Part shown: one piece after another, positions 33,373 to 42,500 of the stretch
Numbering within the stretch: the stretch's first letter is position 1
Layout: every line of letters begins with the position of its first letter
From: DASSUW01 sp963806395
Lineage (GTDB): Bacteria; Actinomycetota; Thermoleophilia; Solirubrobacterales; Solirubrobacteraceae
Length of the DNA stretch: 64,000 nt
Assembly: GCA_963806395.1 (NCBI GenBank)
Contig: CAWDYI010000019.1
Coordinates: 372,001-436,000 of the forward strand
Direction of reading: 5' to 3'
Position numbers and translations under genes: made by a program
Notes under the pieces: generated by a model
Told to the model about the DNA's origin: nothing
The model's input: the letters and a program-made list of their open reading frames with translations, nothing else
The model's database searches: none

Positions 33373-34725
33373 CGTTCCGAACCGGCGGAGTGACAAACGG
33401 GCGAGAATCCAGAAGCCCACGGTCAGCGCGAGCAGATGCAGAATGGGCAACAACAGCGCGCCGCCGTTGATCGCGCCGTCGAGCGCGCGCAGCGACGGTT
33501 TGAACGGGAACAGGCCGGAGACGACGTTGACCGTGTTGTAGAGCCCGGCGCTCACGCTGCCGGACGGGACGAGCGCCAGGAACACGATCGGCAGGGCCAG
33601 CAGGATCGCCAGCAGCGACGCCGCGCGCACCTCGCGCGTGAGCCCGCCGATCGCCGCGCCCATCGCGGCGAAGCCGAGCGCGCCGCCCGCCAGCGCGGCC
33701 AGCCAGGCCGGGATCCGGCTCCAGTCGAGCCCGACGAACGCGGCCAGGCCGAACAGCATCGCCAGCGTGACCGCAAGCGCGCACAGCGCGCTCAGCACGA
33801 TCTTCTCCGTGAGCAGCTGCGTGCGCGAGATCAGGCCGCGCACGAGCCGCCCGAACGCCTGCTCCTCGCGCTCGAGCGCCAGCAGCCCGGCGGCGAGCAG
33901 GAGCGTGACGAACATCAGCGACACGGTGACGGCGACGGCGACGGCGAACGCGTCGAGCGACGTCTTGCTGCCTCTCACCACGTGCTGCTCGACGTTCACG
34001 GGCGTCCCGATCGAGGCGAGGATCGGTCGCGACACGTCGAGGTTCTCGGCCGCCAGTCGGGCGAAGCGCGCGACCTGGTCGAGCTGGACGCGCTCCGGGG
34101 AGTCCGGCGGCAGGTCGGCGGCGACGCTCTCGATGATCCCCTGCGCGCGCTCGAGGCCGAGGATCTCGATCGCACCCACGAGCGGCAGCGAGATGTCGCC
34201 GCCGCGCACGATCACGTCGATGTAGCGCGCCGCCTCGCGCAGCACCGCGTCGGACAGCGCGTTGTTGGCCTCAGCCAGGCGCGCCTCGATCGTCGACTCG
34301 ACGAAGCGCCGCTTCACCGGGTCCTCGGCGTTGTAGTAGACCTCGATCACGGGCGGGTCGCCGCCGCCGAGCCCGAGCGTCGCGCGCAGCCGCTCGGTCG
34401 CGTTCTCCGGAATCACCATCGCGCCCAGCACGTCGCCGTCGCGGACCTTCTCGATCGCCTCCTCGCGCGTCTTGACGTTGACCGGCTCGATCGACTCGAA
34501 CAGCCGGCCCGCGTAGTCGGCGACGTCGAGCGTGCGCCCACCGACGTTGAACTCGCTCTCGCCGGCCGGCACGAGGTTCACGAACGCGACGCGCGGCTTG
34601 TCAGGCCCGCCGGACAGCGCGAGGCCGAACAGCACCGCGATCACGACGGGGTAGATCACCAGCAGCGCGACCAGCAGCGGCGAGCGGCGCAGGATCTGCA
34701 GGTCCTTGAGCAGCAGCCAGCGCAT
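33370..34725 (-). CDS. ABC-2 type transporter permease
   Basis: 451 residues. One membrane helix near the N-terminus (LVALLVIYPVVIAVLFGLAL), a large extracytoplasmic domain of about 200 residues, then five or more C-terminal helices (LMFVTLLLAAGLLALEREEQ, ALAVTLAMLFGLAAFVGLDW, ALLLPILHLLALTVGFWILA). LEREEQAFGRLVRGLISRTQ is the coupling region typical of ABC-2/YhgE-like permeases. It works with the ATPase upstream. Substrate unknown; drug, lipid or antibiotic export is usual for this class. Confidence 0.88.
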   Translation of the reverse strand: MRWLLLKDLQILRRSPLLVALLVIYPVVIAVLFGLALSGGPDKPRVAFVNLVPAGESEFNVGGRTLDVADYAGRLFESIEPVNVKTREEAIEKVRDGDVLGAMVIPENATERLRATLGLGGGDPPVIEVYYNAEDPVKRRFVESTIEARLAEANNALSDAVLREAARYIDVIVRGGDISLPLVGAIEILGLERAQGIIESVAADLPPDSPERVQLDQVARFARLAAENLDVSRPILASIGTPVNVEQHVVRGSKTSLDAFAVAVAVTVSLMFVTLLLAAGLLALEREEQAFGRLVRGLISRTQLLTEKIVLSALCALAVTLAMLFGLAAFVGLDWSRIPAWLAALAGGALGFAAMGAAIGGLTREVRAASLLAILLALPIVFLALVPSGSVSAGLYNTVNVVSGLFPFKPSLRALDGAINGGALLLPILHLLALTVGFWILARLSLRRFGT

Positions 34726-34892
34726 CAGGTGGCTGATTCTGCGGCCACCGTGCCCGCATGGTCGTGGATCGTGGATGCCGGGCGGTGCACGGTGGGGAGG
34801 GACAGTGGCAGAGCCACGGACCTCTCCGCCGGGTGCCGATCCGGCGCCGCGAGACGCGCCCAGGCGGTCGCGGGGGTCGTGGAATCAGCCAC
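34725..34892 (-). other. 55-codon open frame bridging the ABC genes, flanked by 13 bp inverted repeats
   Basis: A GTG directly after the ATPase stop opens a frame that ends in a TGA overlapping the permease ATG (TGATG). The frame encodes VADSTTPATAWARL and ends TVAAESAT; no motif is seen and no ribosome-binding site is clear. The segment is bracketed by AGGTGGCTGATTC (34727-34739) and its perfect inverse complement (34882-34894). It may be a coupling peptide, a small inserted element, or an RNA hairpin base. Confidence 0.35.
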
Positions 34893-35579
34893 CTAGTGTC
34901 CCCGGTCGTGCAGGAAGCGCACGAAGGCGGTCTCGAAGTCAGGCGCGTCCGGCGTCGCGCCGGTGGCCGTCTCCAGCTCGTCCGGCGTGCCGGTGAACAG
35001 CAGCTCGCCGTCGGCCAGCACGAGCAGCCGGTCGGCGTAGCGCTCGGCCTCGCCGATGTCGTGGGTGGAGAACACGACCGTGGTGCCGAGCGCCGACAGG
35101 AACTGCCACAGCCGCTCGCGCTGGCGCGGGTCCAGCGACGCCGACGGCTCGTCGAGCAGGAGCACGACCGGCTCGCCGATCAGCCCGATCGCGATGTTGA
35201 CGCGCTGGCGGTTGCCGCCGGACAGCTTGCCGACCTCGTCGCCCGCGCGGTCGCCGAGCACCGTCTGCTCGAGCATGCGGTCGACCGTGCTTTCGACGTC
35301 CGGGACCTTCTCCAGCCGTGCGAACAGCCGCAGGTTCTCGGCGACCGAGAGCTTCGAGTACAGCGCCGGCTGCTGCGGCACCCAGCCGACCTCCTCCGGG
35401 CGCAGCGAGACCGTGCCCGAGGTCGGTTTGAGCACGCCGGCGAGGATCCCCAGCAGCGTCGTCTTGCCCGCGCCGTTCGGCCCGATCACGGCGACCCGCT
35501 CGCCGTCGGAGAGCTCGAACGACACAGAGCGCAGCGCGTCGCGCGTCCCGTAGCGCTTGGAGACCGAGTCGGCGCGCAT
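34893..35579 (-). CDS. ABC transporter ATP-binding protein
   Basis: 228 residues, shorter than most exporter ATPases. Walker A GPNGAGKTTLLGILAG, Q-loop VGWVPQQPALYS, signature LSGGNRQRVNIAIGL, Walker B VVLLLDEPSASLDP and switch FSTHDIGEAERYAD are all intact. It energises the permease encoded downstream. Confidence 0.93.
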   Translation of the reverse strand: MRADSVSKRYGTRDALRSVSFELSDGERVAVIGPNGAGKTTLLGILAGVLKPTSGTVSLRPEEVGWVPQQPALYSKLSVAENLRLFARLEKVPDVESTVDRMLEQTVLGDRAGDEVGKLSGGNRQRVNIAIGLIGEPVVLLLDEPSASLDPRQRERLWQFLSALGTTVVFSTHDIGEAERYADRLLVLADGELLFTGTPDELETATGATPDAPDFETAFVRFLHDRGH

Positions 35580-35592
35580 GGCGCCGGTGAGG

Positions 35593-36861
35593 CTACCCAG
35601 GCGCGGTCGAGGCAGCCGCCGCCTCGGCCTCGGCCCCGCTCAGCTCGGTGTCGCACGACGGGCACGTCGTGGCGCCCTCGGGACACCTCGCCCCGCATTC
35701 CGGGCACTCGCGCTCCGCCGGCGGCGGGGGTCTCTCCTCCCCGTCAGCCCGGGACGCGGACGGCAGGTCCCAGCGCTCGAACGTGAAGTTGGTGCGGAAG
35801 TAGTCGACGCTCTCGCGCACGATCGCCGCGAGCGGGAGCGCGATGAACGCCCCGATGAAGCCGTACACCTGACCGCCCAGCAACAGCGCGAAGATCACCA
35901 GCAGCGGGTTGATGCGCAGCGCCTGCGCGAACACGGTCGGCGCCACGATGTGACCCTCGATCTGCTGCAGCCCGGTGAACGCGATCGTCAGCCACAGCGC
36001 GTCGAGCGGCTCGCCGCTGAACAGCGCCAGCAGCACCGGCGGCGCCGCGCCGATCGCCGGGCCGACGTACGGGATCAGCTCGGCGAACGCGAACCACGCA
36101 CCGAAGAACACCGCATACGTCTTGCCGTCCGGGAATATCCCGAGCGACCCGAGCACCCACAGCAGGACGCCGGCGCTCGTGCCCATGATCAGCGAGAACA
36201 GCAACTGGCCGCGCACGTAGCCGATCACGGCGCGCTGGATCCGGGTCGGGTAGTCGTCCTCCGCTCCGGGCCGGCGCGGGACGACCGATCGCACGGTGGC
36301 CCCGATCCGCTCCCCGTAGATCAGCATGTAGACGCTGATCACGATCAGGAGGATCAGCGCCAGCGATGCCTCGACGAGCGTCCGCAGCGCGTCCTGCGTG
36401 AACGCCACGACCTCGCCCGACCCCGCCGACAGGTCCTGGCCGAGCGAGCCGAGCGCGGTCTGCCCCTCGTCGGCGATCTGGAGGTCGACGCCGTTGCGGT
36501 CCAGCCACGCCTGCAGGTCCGCCAGCGAGGCGTTCGCGTCGTCGACGATCTCCGGCACGTTGTCGCGGAACTGCGACACCTGGTCCGAGACGGGGTTGGA
36601 GAGCAGCAGGCCGATGCCCGTGACGAGACAGACCACGCAGAGCATCACGATCAGGACCGCGATCCCGCGCGGGACCCTCGCCCGCCGCAGAACCGTCACG
36701 AACGGGTTCAGCAGCAGCGCGACGAGCGCACCGATGATGAACAGCAGGATCACCGGCCCGGCCGCCCGCAGAATCACCCACAGGCCCACGACCGCCAGCG
36801 GGAGCGAGACGAGCTGCACCCACCGGGGCACGACGAGACGGGAGTCCTGAGGCGCCGTCAT
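35593..36861 (-). CDS. AI-2E family (DUF20) permease with C-terminal zinc ribbon
   Basis: 422 residues with about eight membrane segments; PYVGPAIGAAPPVLLALFSG and FIGAFIALPLAAIVRESVDY are the conserved parts of the AI-2E transporter family. After the last helix a charged linker leads to a four-Cys ribbon (CPECGARCPEGATTCPSCD, residues about 390-408), not usual for this family. Members are proposed exporters of autoinducer, ions or small molecules. The start lies 33 bp from the divergent ymdB. Confidence 0.88.
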   Translation of the reverse strand: MTAPQDSRLVVPRWVQLVSLPLAVVGLWVILRAAGPVILLFIIGALVALLLNPFVTVLRRARVPRGIAVLIVMLCVVCLVTGIGLLLSNPVSDQVSQFRDNVPEIVDDANASLADLQAWLDRNGVDLQIADEGQTALGSLGQDLSAGSGEVVAFTQDALRTLVEASLALILLIVISVYMLIYGERIGATVRSVVPRRPGAEDDYPTRIQRAVIGYVRGQLLFSLIMGTSAGVLLWVLGSLGIFPDGKTYAVFFGAWFAFAELIPYVGPAIGAAPPVLLALFSGEPLDALWLTIAFTGLQQIEGHIVAPTVFAQALRINPLLVIFALLLGGQVYGFIGAFIALPLAAIVRESVDYFRTNFTFERWDLPSASRADGEERPPPPAERECPECGARCPEGATTCPSCDTELSGAEAEAAAASTAPG

Positions 36862-36894
36862 GACCTCATAGCATGACGGCCTCTGACCGCCATC

Positions 36895-37665
36895 TTGTTC
36901 ATCGGAGACGTCGTAGCGCGGACCGGCCGCCGCGTGGTGCGCGACATGCTCCCCGGCCTGCGCGATGAGCTAGAGCTCGACTTCGTGGTCGCCAACGGCG
37001 AGAACGCCGCGGGCGGGATCGGCATCACGCCGAAGGACGCGAAGGAGCTGTTCGGCGCGGGAGTCGACGTGATCACGCTCGGCAACCACACCTACCGCCA
37101 CCGCGAGGTCTGGCCGTACCTCGACGAGCAGCCGCACATCCTCCGGCCGGCGAACTTCCTGCGCACCCAGCCCGGCCACGGCACCACGGTGGTCGAGCGC
37201 GACGGCACGTCGCTCGGCGTCGTCAACCTCAGCGGCAACCTCTACCTGCAGGCGGGCAGCCCGGCGCTGGTGACGATCGACGAGGCGCTGAAGGAGGTGC
37301 AGGACGCCGACCACGTGCTGGTCGACATGCACGCCGAGGCGACGAGCGAGAAGGTCGCGCTCGGCTGGTACCTCGACGGCCGCGTCACGGCCGTGGTCGG
37401 CACGCACACGCACGTGCCGACGGCCGACGCGCGTGTGCTCCCCGGCGGGACCGCCTACATCACCGACGTCGGCATGACCGGCGCGCGCGGCGGAGTGATC
37501 GGCGTCCGGCGCGAGCAGTCGATCTCGGTGATGCGCACCCAGATGCCGCAGCGCTACGACGCCGCGGACGAGGACCCGTGGCTGAACGCCGTGCTCATCC
37601 GGAGCTCGCAGCCGGGGCGGGCGGATGCGATCGAGTCGGTGCTGCGGCCGGCACCGGCACCCTGA
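36895..37665 (+). CDS. YmdB family metallophosphoesterase (2',3'-cyclic nucleotide phosphodiesterase type)
   Basis: 256 residues from TTG 36895 (a CTG at 36883 would add four residues, giving a more usual A-I-L-F-I-G-D start). Metal-ligand motifs FIGDVV, NGENAAGGIG, LGNHTYRHRE, VDMHAEATSEK and VGTHTHVPTADARV follow the TIGR00282/YmdB order. Family members hydrolyse cyclic nucleotides or phosphodiesters and can influence RNA turnover. Its 3' end overlaps the convergent glycosyltransferase by 71 bp. Confidence 0.92.
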   Translation: MFIGDVVARTGRRVVRDMLPGLRDELELDFVVANGENAAGGIGITPKDAKELFGAGVDVITLGNHTYRHREVWPYLDEQPHILRPANFLRTQPGHGTTVVERDGTSLGVVNLSGNLYLQAGSPALVTIDEALKEVQDADHVLVDMHAEATSEKVALGWYLDGRVTAVVGTHTHVPTADARVLPGGTAYITDVGMTGARGGVIGVRREQSISVMRTQMPQRYDAADEDPWLNAVLIRSSQPGRADAIESVLRPAPAP

Positions 37666-39100
37666 GCAGCGCGAGCCAGACCAGCGGCGCGAACCACACG
37701 AGGTAGAAGTAGAACCAGTGGTCGGCGCCGAGCTGCGCCGCGATCAGCACGGCCGCCGCGAGCGCTGCCACCGTCGCCGTGTCGCGCCGGCGCGGGACGA
37801 ACGCCACGGCGACGGCGAGCGCAGCCGCCGCGAGCTGGACCACCAGCTGGAGGCCGCCGGCATCGCCCCAGATCGAGAACGGCGACTCGCGATCGGCCTG
37901 GAAGGCGACCGTGCGGTCGAACAGCGTGCCGAGGTCGAACGGCGCGAGCACGAGCGCAACGGTGATCGCGAATGCGACCATCGCCGCCGGCCGTCTGGAG
38001 AGCAGCAGGGGCGCCAGCGCAAGCGGCGCGAGCTTCGTCAGGCCCGCCAGGGCAGCCGCCACGCCGCGCGCCACCGGGCGCGCGTAGGCGAGCAGCGCCG
38101 CGAGCACGAACAGCGGCACGAGCGCGTCATTGGCGCCGCTCGCCGTCACGAGCAGCGTGAACGGATACGCCGCCCACAGGTACGCGGCGAGCACGCCGCC
38201 GAGCCGCCACAGCAGCGCGATGCAGCCGAGGTCGAACACGATCGCGGCGGCGTGGGCCGCCGGCAGGCCGTCCCAGCTCCCACTCCACGGGAAGACCTGC
38301 TCGAAGGGCACATACGCCGCGTACGCCACCGGCCCGTACGTGTCCCCGTGCGCGATCGGGGACGCAAACGCGCCGTAGAGCGGCTCGCCGCCGGCCAGCC
38401 GGTCTGCGCCGACGACGCTCGCGTAGCCGACGTCGATCACGTTCCCGGTGATGTTGAGCGCGATCCGCGCGCCGATCAGGAACATCAGCGCGACCGTCAG
38501 GAATCCCGGGGTGACGCGCAGCACCGGCGCCGGCGGTGGGTGCCACGCGACCCACAGCATGCGCGCGAGCAGGTAGGCGAGCAGCGGGTAGACCGTCGGG
38601 ACCGAGATCCCGAGCTCGGCGTCGTTGAACGCGGCGTAGGAGAGCGCGAAGGCCAGCAGCACGGCGAGGTCGAGGTGGAGCATCCGCGGCGGTCCGCGCA
38701 GGAACGGCAGCACGAACAACGCGCTCAGGCCGACCCAGATCCACGGCGTGTTCGCCGCCCGGCCGAAGAAGCCGGGGTAGCCGCGCGCCATCGCCCACTG
38801 CGCCTGCACGCCCGTCCACGCCTCCAGCACCCGCCCGGTGCGGTCGTCCACGCGCACCTGCGCGATCTCCTCTCCCTCCGGCGCCGCGTACAGCGACACC
38901 CGCCAGCGCCACCGCCGCTCGCGGAACGCACGCAGGTAGCTGCGCGGACGCTCTGCGCGCTCGCCGCGCACCTCCGGCGTCGCGGCGGCGACGGCGATCG
39001 CCTCCGGCGGCGTCAGCCGCCAGCCCTCCTGCGCGTTCGCCGCCGGCGGCGCGGCGAGCGCGACGAACGCGAGTGCGATCAGAGGCCGAAGTGCTCGCAC
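37595..39100 (-). CDS. Membrane glycosyltransferase-like protein (GT87/DUF2029 type)
   Basis: 501 residues from GTG 39100, overlapping the upstream gene by 22 bp. A signal peptide (LIALAFVALAAPPAANAQ) precedes an exported domain of about 85 residues with VRVDDRTGRVLEAWTG, which resembles a PepSY-like unit, then about ten membrane helices. GEPLYGAFASPIAHGDTYGP in a loop is like the D-x-Y substrate loops of polyprenyl-linked mannosyltransferases. Role in cell-envelope glycan transfer is inferred. Confidence 0.75.
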   Translation of the reverse strand: MRALRPLIALAFVALAAPPAANAQEGWRLTPPEAIAVAAATPEVRGERAERPRSYLRAFRERRWRWRVSLYAAPEGEEIAQVRVDDRTGRVLEAWTGVQAQWAMARGYPGFFGRAANTPWIWVGLSALFVLPFLRGPPRMLHLDLAVLLAFALSYAAFNDAELGISVPTVYPLLAYLLARMLWVAWHPPPAPVLRVTPGFLTVALMFLIGARIALNITGNVIDVGYASVVGADRLAGGEPLYGAFASPIAHGDTYGPVAYAAYVPFEQVFPWSGSWDGLPAAHAAAIVFDLGCIALLWRLGGVLAAYLWAAYPFTLLVTASGANDALVPLFVLAALLAYARPVARGVAAALAGLTKLAPLALAPLLLSRRPAAMVAFAITVALVLAPFDLGTLFDRTVAFQADRESPFSIWGDAGGLQLVVQLAAAALAVAVAFVPRRRDTATVAALAAAVLIAAQLGADHWFYFYLVWFAPLVWLALLRVPVPAAAPTRSHPPAPAASSG

Positions 39101-40551
39101 ACCATCGGGACCACGTCACGCAGCGACCACTGCTCGCGCGCGTCCGCCGAGTCCGGCCCGGTGCCGCACCACAGCAACGAGCCGAGCGAGTCGTTGGCGT
39201 GGAGCGAGCCGTGCGACCCGCCGCCCACGTGGTGTGCGCCGCCCCAGTCGAGGAACTCGTAGCCGGTCCGCGCCGACGCCAGCACCTCGCCGGACGTTCG
39301 CGTGCGCAGCGCGGACCAGCTGCGGCCGAGCGCGTCCGGGTAGGTGGCGGAGCCGATCCGGCCGTCACGCACCTCGAGCGCGAGCAGGTCGAGGTCTCCC
39401 TCCACGCTCCAGCGCCCCCCGCGCGCGTCCTCGAGGTTCCCGCCGGACGCGAACCGCAGCTCCTTGATCTTCCCGCCGCGGTCGCCGCGGATCGCGGCCT
39501 CGCCGTCGGGATGGTCGGTCATCCGCATCACGACGTCGACGCCGTCGAGCGCCAGCAGCGTGCGCTCGACGCGTGACACGAGCTCCGCGCGGCGGTCGCG
39601 GTCGAGCACGTAGACCTGCGCGGCGCGCGAGTTCGGGCACACCGCGATCTCGGCCGCGTCGCCCGCCCGCGCGCGTGCGGCCGGCAATACGGAGAACCCG
39701 TCGAAGGCGTGGAAGAGGTCGATCTCCTGCTCGACGCGTGACTGCGAGTGGTCCGAGCACACGATCAGCGCGTGATCCTCGAGAAACGCCTCCGGGCCGC
39801 CGGCCGGCTCCATCATCCGCTCGAGCTGGCGGTCGGCCGCCGCCAGCGAGTCGACCTGCGACGACGGCCCGTACTTGTGCGAGTGCGTGTCGTTGTCGGG
39901 CAGCGAGAAGAGCATGAAGTCGAACAGGTCGTGCTCGACCATGTACTCGCCGACGCAGCCGGAGTGCTGGTCGCGCACGCCGGGCAGGCCGAGCTGCGAG
40001 CGGCACGGCGTCTTCCGCGAGGCGAAGATGTCCGCGTAGAAGAGCTCTTTCGGCCCGTACACGGCGTGCCGGAACACCGTCGACGCGATCCGGGTGAGCG
40101 CGGTGTCGCCGGACACCTCGTGACGGTGGCGCCCGCGGTACATCAGGTACGTCGTGCCGGCGGTGCGCACGCCGGCGTCGTCGAGTCGCTCGAACACCGT
40201 CGGCACGTCCTGCGAGAGGTGCTCGAGGTTCATGTTGTAGATCGTGTCGGTGAGCGACTGCTTGAGCCCGAACGACTGCGAGGCGCGGAAACTGGTTCCG
40301 TATTCGACGTAGCGACCCTCGCCGCGGTGGTACCAGTTCATGCCCGGGATCTCGTGCTCGTTCGGCCCGACGCCGGTGGCGATCGACGCCGCGCACACCG
40401 GCGTCACCGACGGGAACGCGGCGACGCAATCGTCCACGTGCTCGCCGCGCTCGAGCAGCAGCTTCAGCGTCGGCGCGCGCCCGCTCGTGACCGTCCGCTC
40501 GAGCATCGCGGGCTTCATCGCGTCGATTACGACGAGGACGAGCTTCTTCAC
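39079..40551 (-). CDS. Alkaline phosphatase superfamily phosphodiesterase
   Basis: 490 residues from GTG 40551, whose GTGA overlaps the stop of the upstream DUF4126 gene. Metal and nucleophile residues of the nucleotide pyrophosphatase family are visible: VVIDAMKP, FPSVTPVCAASIATGVGPNE (nucleophile Thr), SLPDNDTHSHKYGP, VCSDHSQS and GGAHHVGGGSHGSL. No signal peptide. Substrate is probably a phosphodiester or nucleotide sugar; not determined. Confidence 0.88.
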   Translation of the reverse strand: MKKLVLVVIDAMKPAMLERTVTSGRAPTLKLLLERGEHVDDCVAAFPSVTPVCAASIATGVGPNEHEIPGMNWYHRGEGRYVEYGTSFRASQSFGLKQSLTDTIYNMNLEHLSQDVPTVFERLDDAGVRTAGTTYLMYRGRHRHEVSGDTALTRIASTVFRHAVYGPKELFYADIFASRKTPCRSQLGLPGVRDQHSGCVGEYMVEHDLFDFMLFSLPDNDTHSHKYGPSSQVDSLAAADRQLERMMEPAGGPEAFLEDHALIVCSDHSQSRVEQEIDLFHAFDGFSVLPAARARAGDAAEIAVCPNSRAAQVYVLDRDRRAELVSRVERTLLALDGVDVVMRMTDHPDGEAAIRGDRGGKIKELRFASGGNLEDARGGRWSVEGDLDLLALEVRDGRIGSATYPDALGRSWSALRTRTSGEVLASARTGYEFLDWGGAHHVGGGSHGSLHANDSLGSLLWCGTGPDSADAREQWSLRDVVPMVCEHFGL

Positions 40552-41132
40552 CGAAGGATGCGGAGGCCCGCGTACTTCTCGCCGGCGCGTCGCCGTCCGC
40601 CCGCGAGCAGCCATGCAAGGCCGGCAAGCACGAGGATCGCGAGCGGTGGGAACAGGATCGAGGCGCCGGCCGCGGCGACCGCAGCGCCCTCGCCGTAGAC
40701 GGGCAGCGCACCCTGCGCCTCGGGGTCGAGCCGGCGGCGCACGCGGGTGAACAGCGAGCGCGTCGCGAAGAAGCCGAGCGCGGCCGCGGCAGCGCCGACT
40801 ACGACGCCGGCCGCCACCGGGTGGCCATTGTCGGCCAGCGAAGCGGCGGCCTGAAGCGCTCCCAGCACGATGGCGACCGCCAGCAGCAGCCAGCCGATCG
40901 CGCCCGCGTCGAGGTCGGCGCGGCGGCGCTGCACGAAGTCGGCGACCACCACCAGCGCGAGCACGCCGAGCAGAAACTGCCACGACTCCAGGAACGCGAA
41001 GCTCGTGCCGTCGAAATCCAGCCCGACGTCGGCCGACGCGAGCGCGCCCACGAGGAGCACCGGAAGGAACGGGCGGATGCCGATGGCGGCGGCGATGCCG
41101 GCGCCCTGGAGCAGGTCGAGCGCGAAGTCCAC
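40548..41132 (-). CDS. DUF4126 family membrane protein
   Basis: 194 residues from GTG 41132. Opens with DLLQGAGIAAAIGIRPFLPV, LLVGALASADVGL, the conserved N-terminus of DUF4126, and has four to five membrane segments, ending with a basic tail (GGRRRAGEKYAG). Head of a three-gene operon with the phosphodiesterase and glycosyltransferase-like protein. Function unknown. Confidence 0.82.
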   Translation of the reverse strand: MDFALDLLQGAGIAAAIGIRPFLPVLLVGALASADVGLDFDGTSFAFLESWQFLLGVLALVVVADFVQRRRADLDAGAIGWLLLAVAIVLGALQAAASLADNGHPVAAGVVVGAAAAALGFFATRSLFTRVRRRLDPEAQGALPVYGEGAAVAAAGASILFPPLAILVLAGLAWLLAGGRRRAGEKYAGLRILR

Positions 41133-41156
41133 GGAGCGTGCGACGATAGCGGGCGG

Positions 41157-42500
41157 ATGGGGCGAGACGAGACACCGAGGCGCTCGGGCGCGCGGGACCT
41201 CGAGCGCTACGCGGGACTGTTCTCGCGGCGCACGCAGGCGATGCAGTCTTCCGCCATGCGGGACCTGATGGCGGTGACCGCGCGGCCCGAGATCATCTCG
41301 CTCGCGGGCGGGCTTCCCGACACCTCGACGTTCCCGGCCGAGGACTTCGCGGCGCTGATGGCGCGCGTGGCGGTCGACAGCTCGGCGCGCGCGCTCCAGT
41401 ACGGCCCGACCGAGGGCCTGGACGAGGTGAAGGACTGCATCGCGCAGGTGATGGCGGCCGAGGGGATGCACGTCGAGCCCGAGGACCTGCTCGTCACGAC
41501 CGGTGGCCAGCAGGTGATCGACCTCGTGTGCAAGACGCTGATCGACCCGGGCGACGTCGTCGTGGCCGAGGCGCCGACCTATCCCGGCGCCGTGCCGGTG
41601 TTCGTGTCGTATCAGGCCGACGTCGTCCAGATCGAGATGGACGACGACGGCATGCGGATCGACGTGCTGACCGCGGAGCTCGAGCGGCTCGACCGCGAGG
41701 GCCGGACCCCGAAGTTCATCTACACGGTGCCGTCGTTCCAGAACCCGGCGGGGGTGACGCTCGCGCTCGAGCGGCGCAAGGAGCTGGTGCGGATCGCGCA
41801 CGAGCGTGAGCTGCTCGTGCTCGAGGACAACCCGTACGGGCTGCTGCGCTACGAGGGCGACCCGCTGCCGACGCTCTTCTCGCTCGACGGCGGCGAGTAC
41901 GTGATCTACCTCGGCACGTTCTCGAAGATCCTCTCGCCCGGGCTTCGGCTGGGCTGGACGTCCGCTCCGCGTCCGGTGCTGGACAAGCTCAACCTCGGCA
42001 AGGGCGGCGCCGACCTGTGCTCGTCGACCGTCTCGCAGCTGTTCGTGTCGACCTACTTCGCCGAGCGCGACTGGCGTTCCTACGTCGGCAGGCTGGTCGA
42101 GCTCTACCGGCGGCGGCGCGACACGATGCTGGCGGCGCTCGCCGAGCACCTGCCGCCCGAGGCGACGTGGACCGAGCCCGCCGGCGGGCTGTTCATCTGG
42201 GCGCGCCTGCCGGACTACATCGACACCACCGACCTGCTCGCGCGCGCGCTGCGCGAGAACGTGGCCTTCGTGCCCGGCCGGGCTGCCTACCTGGACGGGC
42301 GCGGCGGCTCCGAGATGCGGCTGAACTTCTCCGGCGTGGGCGAGGACGACATCCGCGAGGGCGTGCGCCGGATCGGCCAGATCGTGCGCGAGCAGGTGGC
42401 GCTGTACTCGACGCTGACCGGCACGCAGCCCGCGCCACCGGCCGCGGCCGCCGACGCGGAGCCGCCGAACGTGGTCGAGCTCCGGCGGCGGACGGGATGA
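41157..42500 (+). CDS. PLP-dependent aminotransferase, 2-aminoadipate/MocR-related type
   Basis: 447 residues from ATG 41157. Blocks IISLAGGLPDTSTFPAEDFA, LQYGPTEGLDEVKD, TTGGQQVIDLVCKT, YTVPSFQNPAGVTL and the PLP-lysine motif LGTFSKILSPGLRLGW mark the fold-type I LysN/ARO8-like group. No N-terminal GntR domain is present. Such enzymes transaminate aromatic, branched or 2-aminoadipate substrates. The stop overlaps the ddl start by 4 bp. Confidence 0.92.
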   Translation: MGRDETPRRSGARDLERYAGLFSRRTQAMQSSAMRDLMAVTARPEIISLAGGLPDTSTFPAEDFAALMARVAVDSSARALQYGPTEGLDEVKDCIAQVMAAEGMHVEPEDLLVTTGGQQVIDLVCKTLIDPGDVVVAEAPTYPGAVPVFVSYQADVVQIEMDDDGMRIDVLTAELERLDREGRTPKFIYTVPSFQNPAGVTLALERRKELVRIAHERELLVLEDNPYGLLRYEGDPLPTLFSLDGGEYVIYLGTFSKILSPGLRLGWTSAPRPVLDKLNLGKGGADLCSSTVSQLFVSTYFAERDWRSYVGRLVELYRRRRDTMLAALAEHLPPEATWTEPAGGLFIWARLPDYIDTTDLLARALRENVAFVPGRAAYLDGRGGSEMRLNFSGVGEDDIREGVRRIGQIVREQVALYSTLTGTQPAPPAAAADAEPPNVVELRRRTG

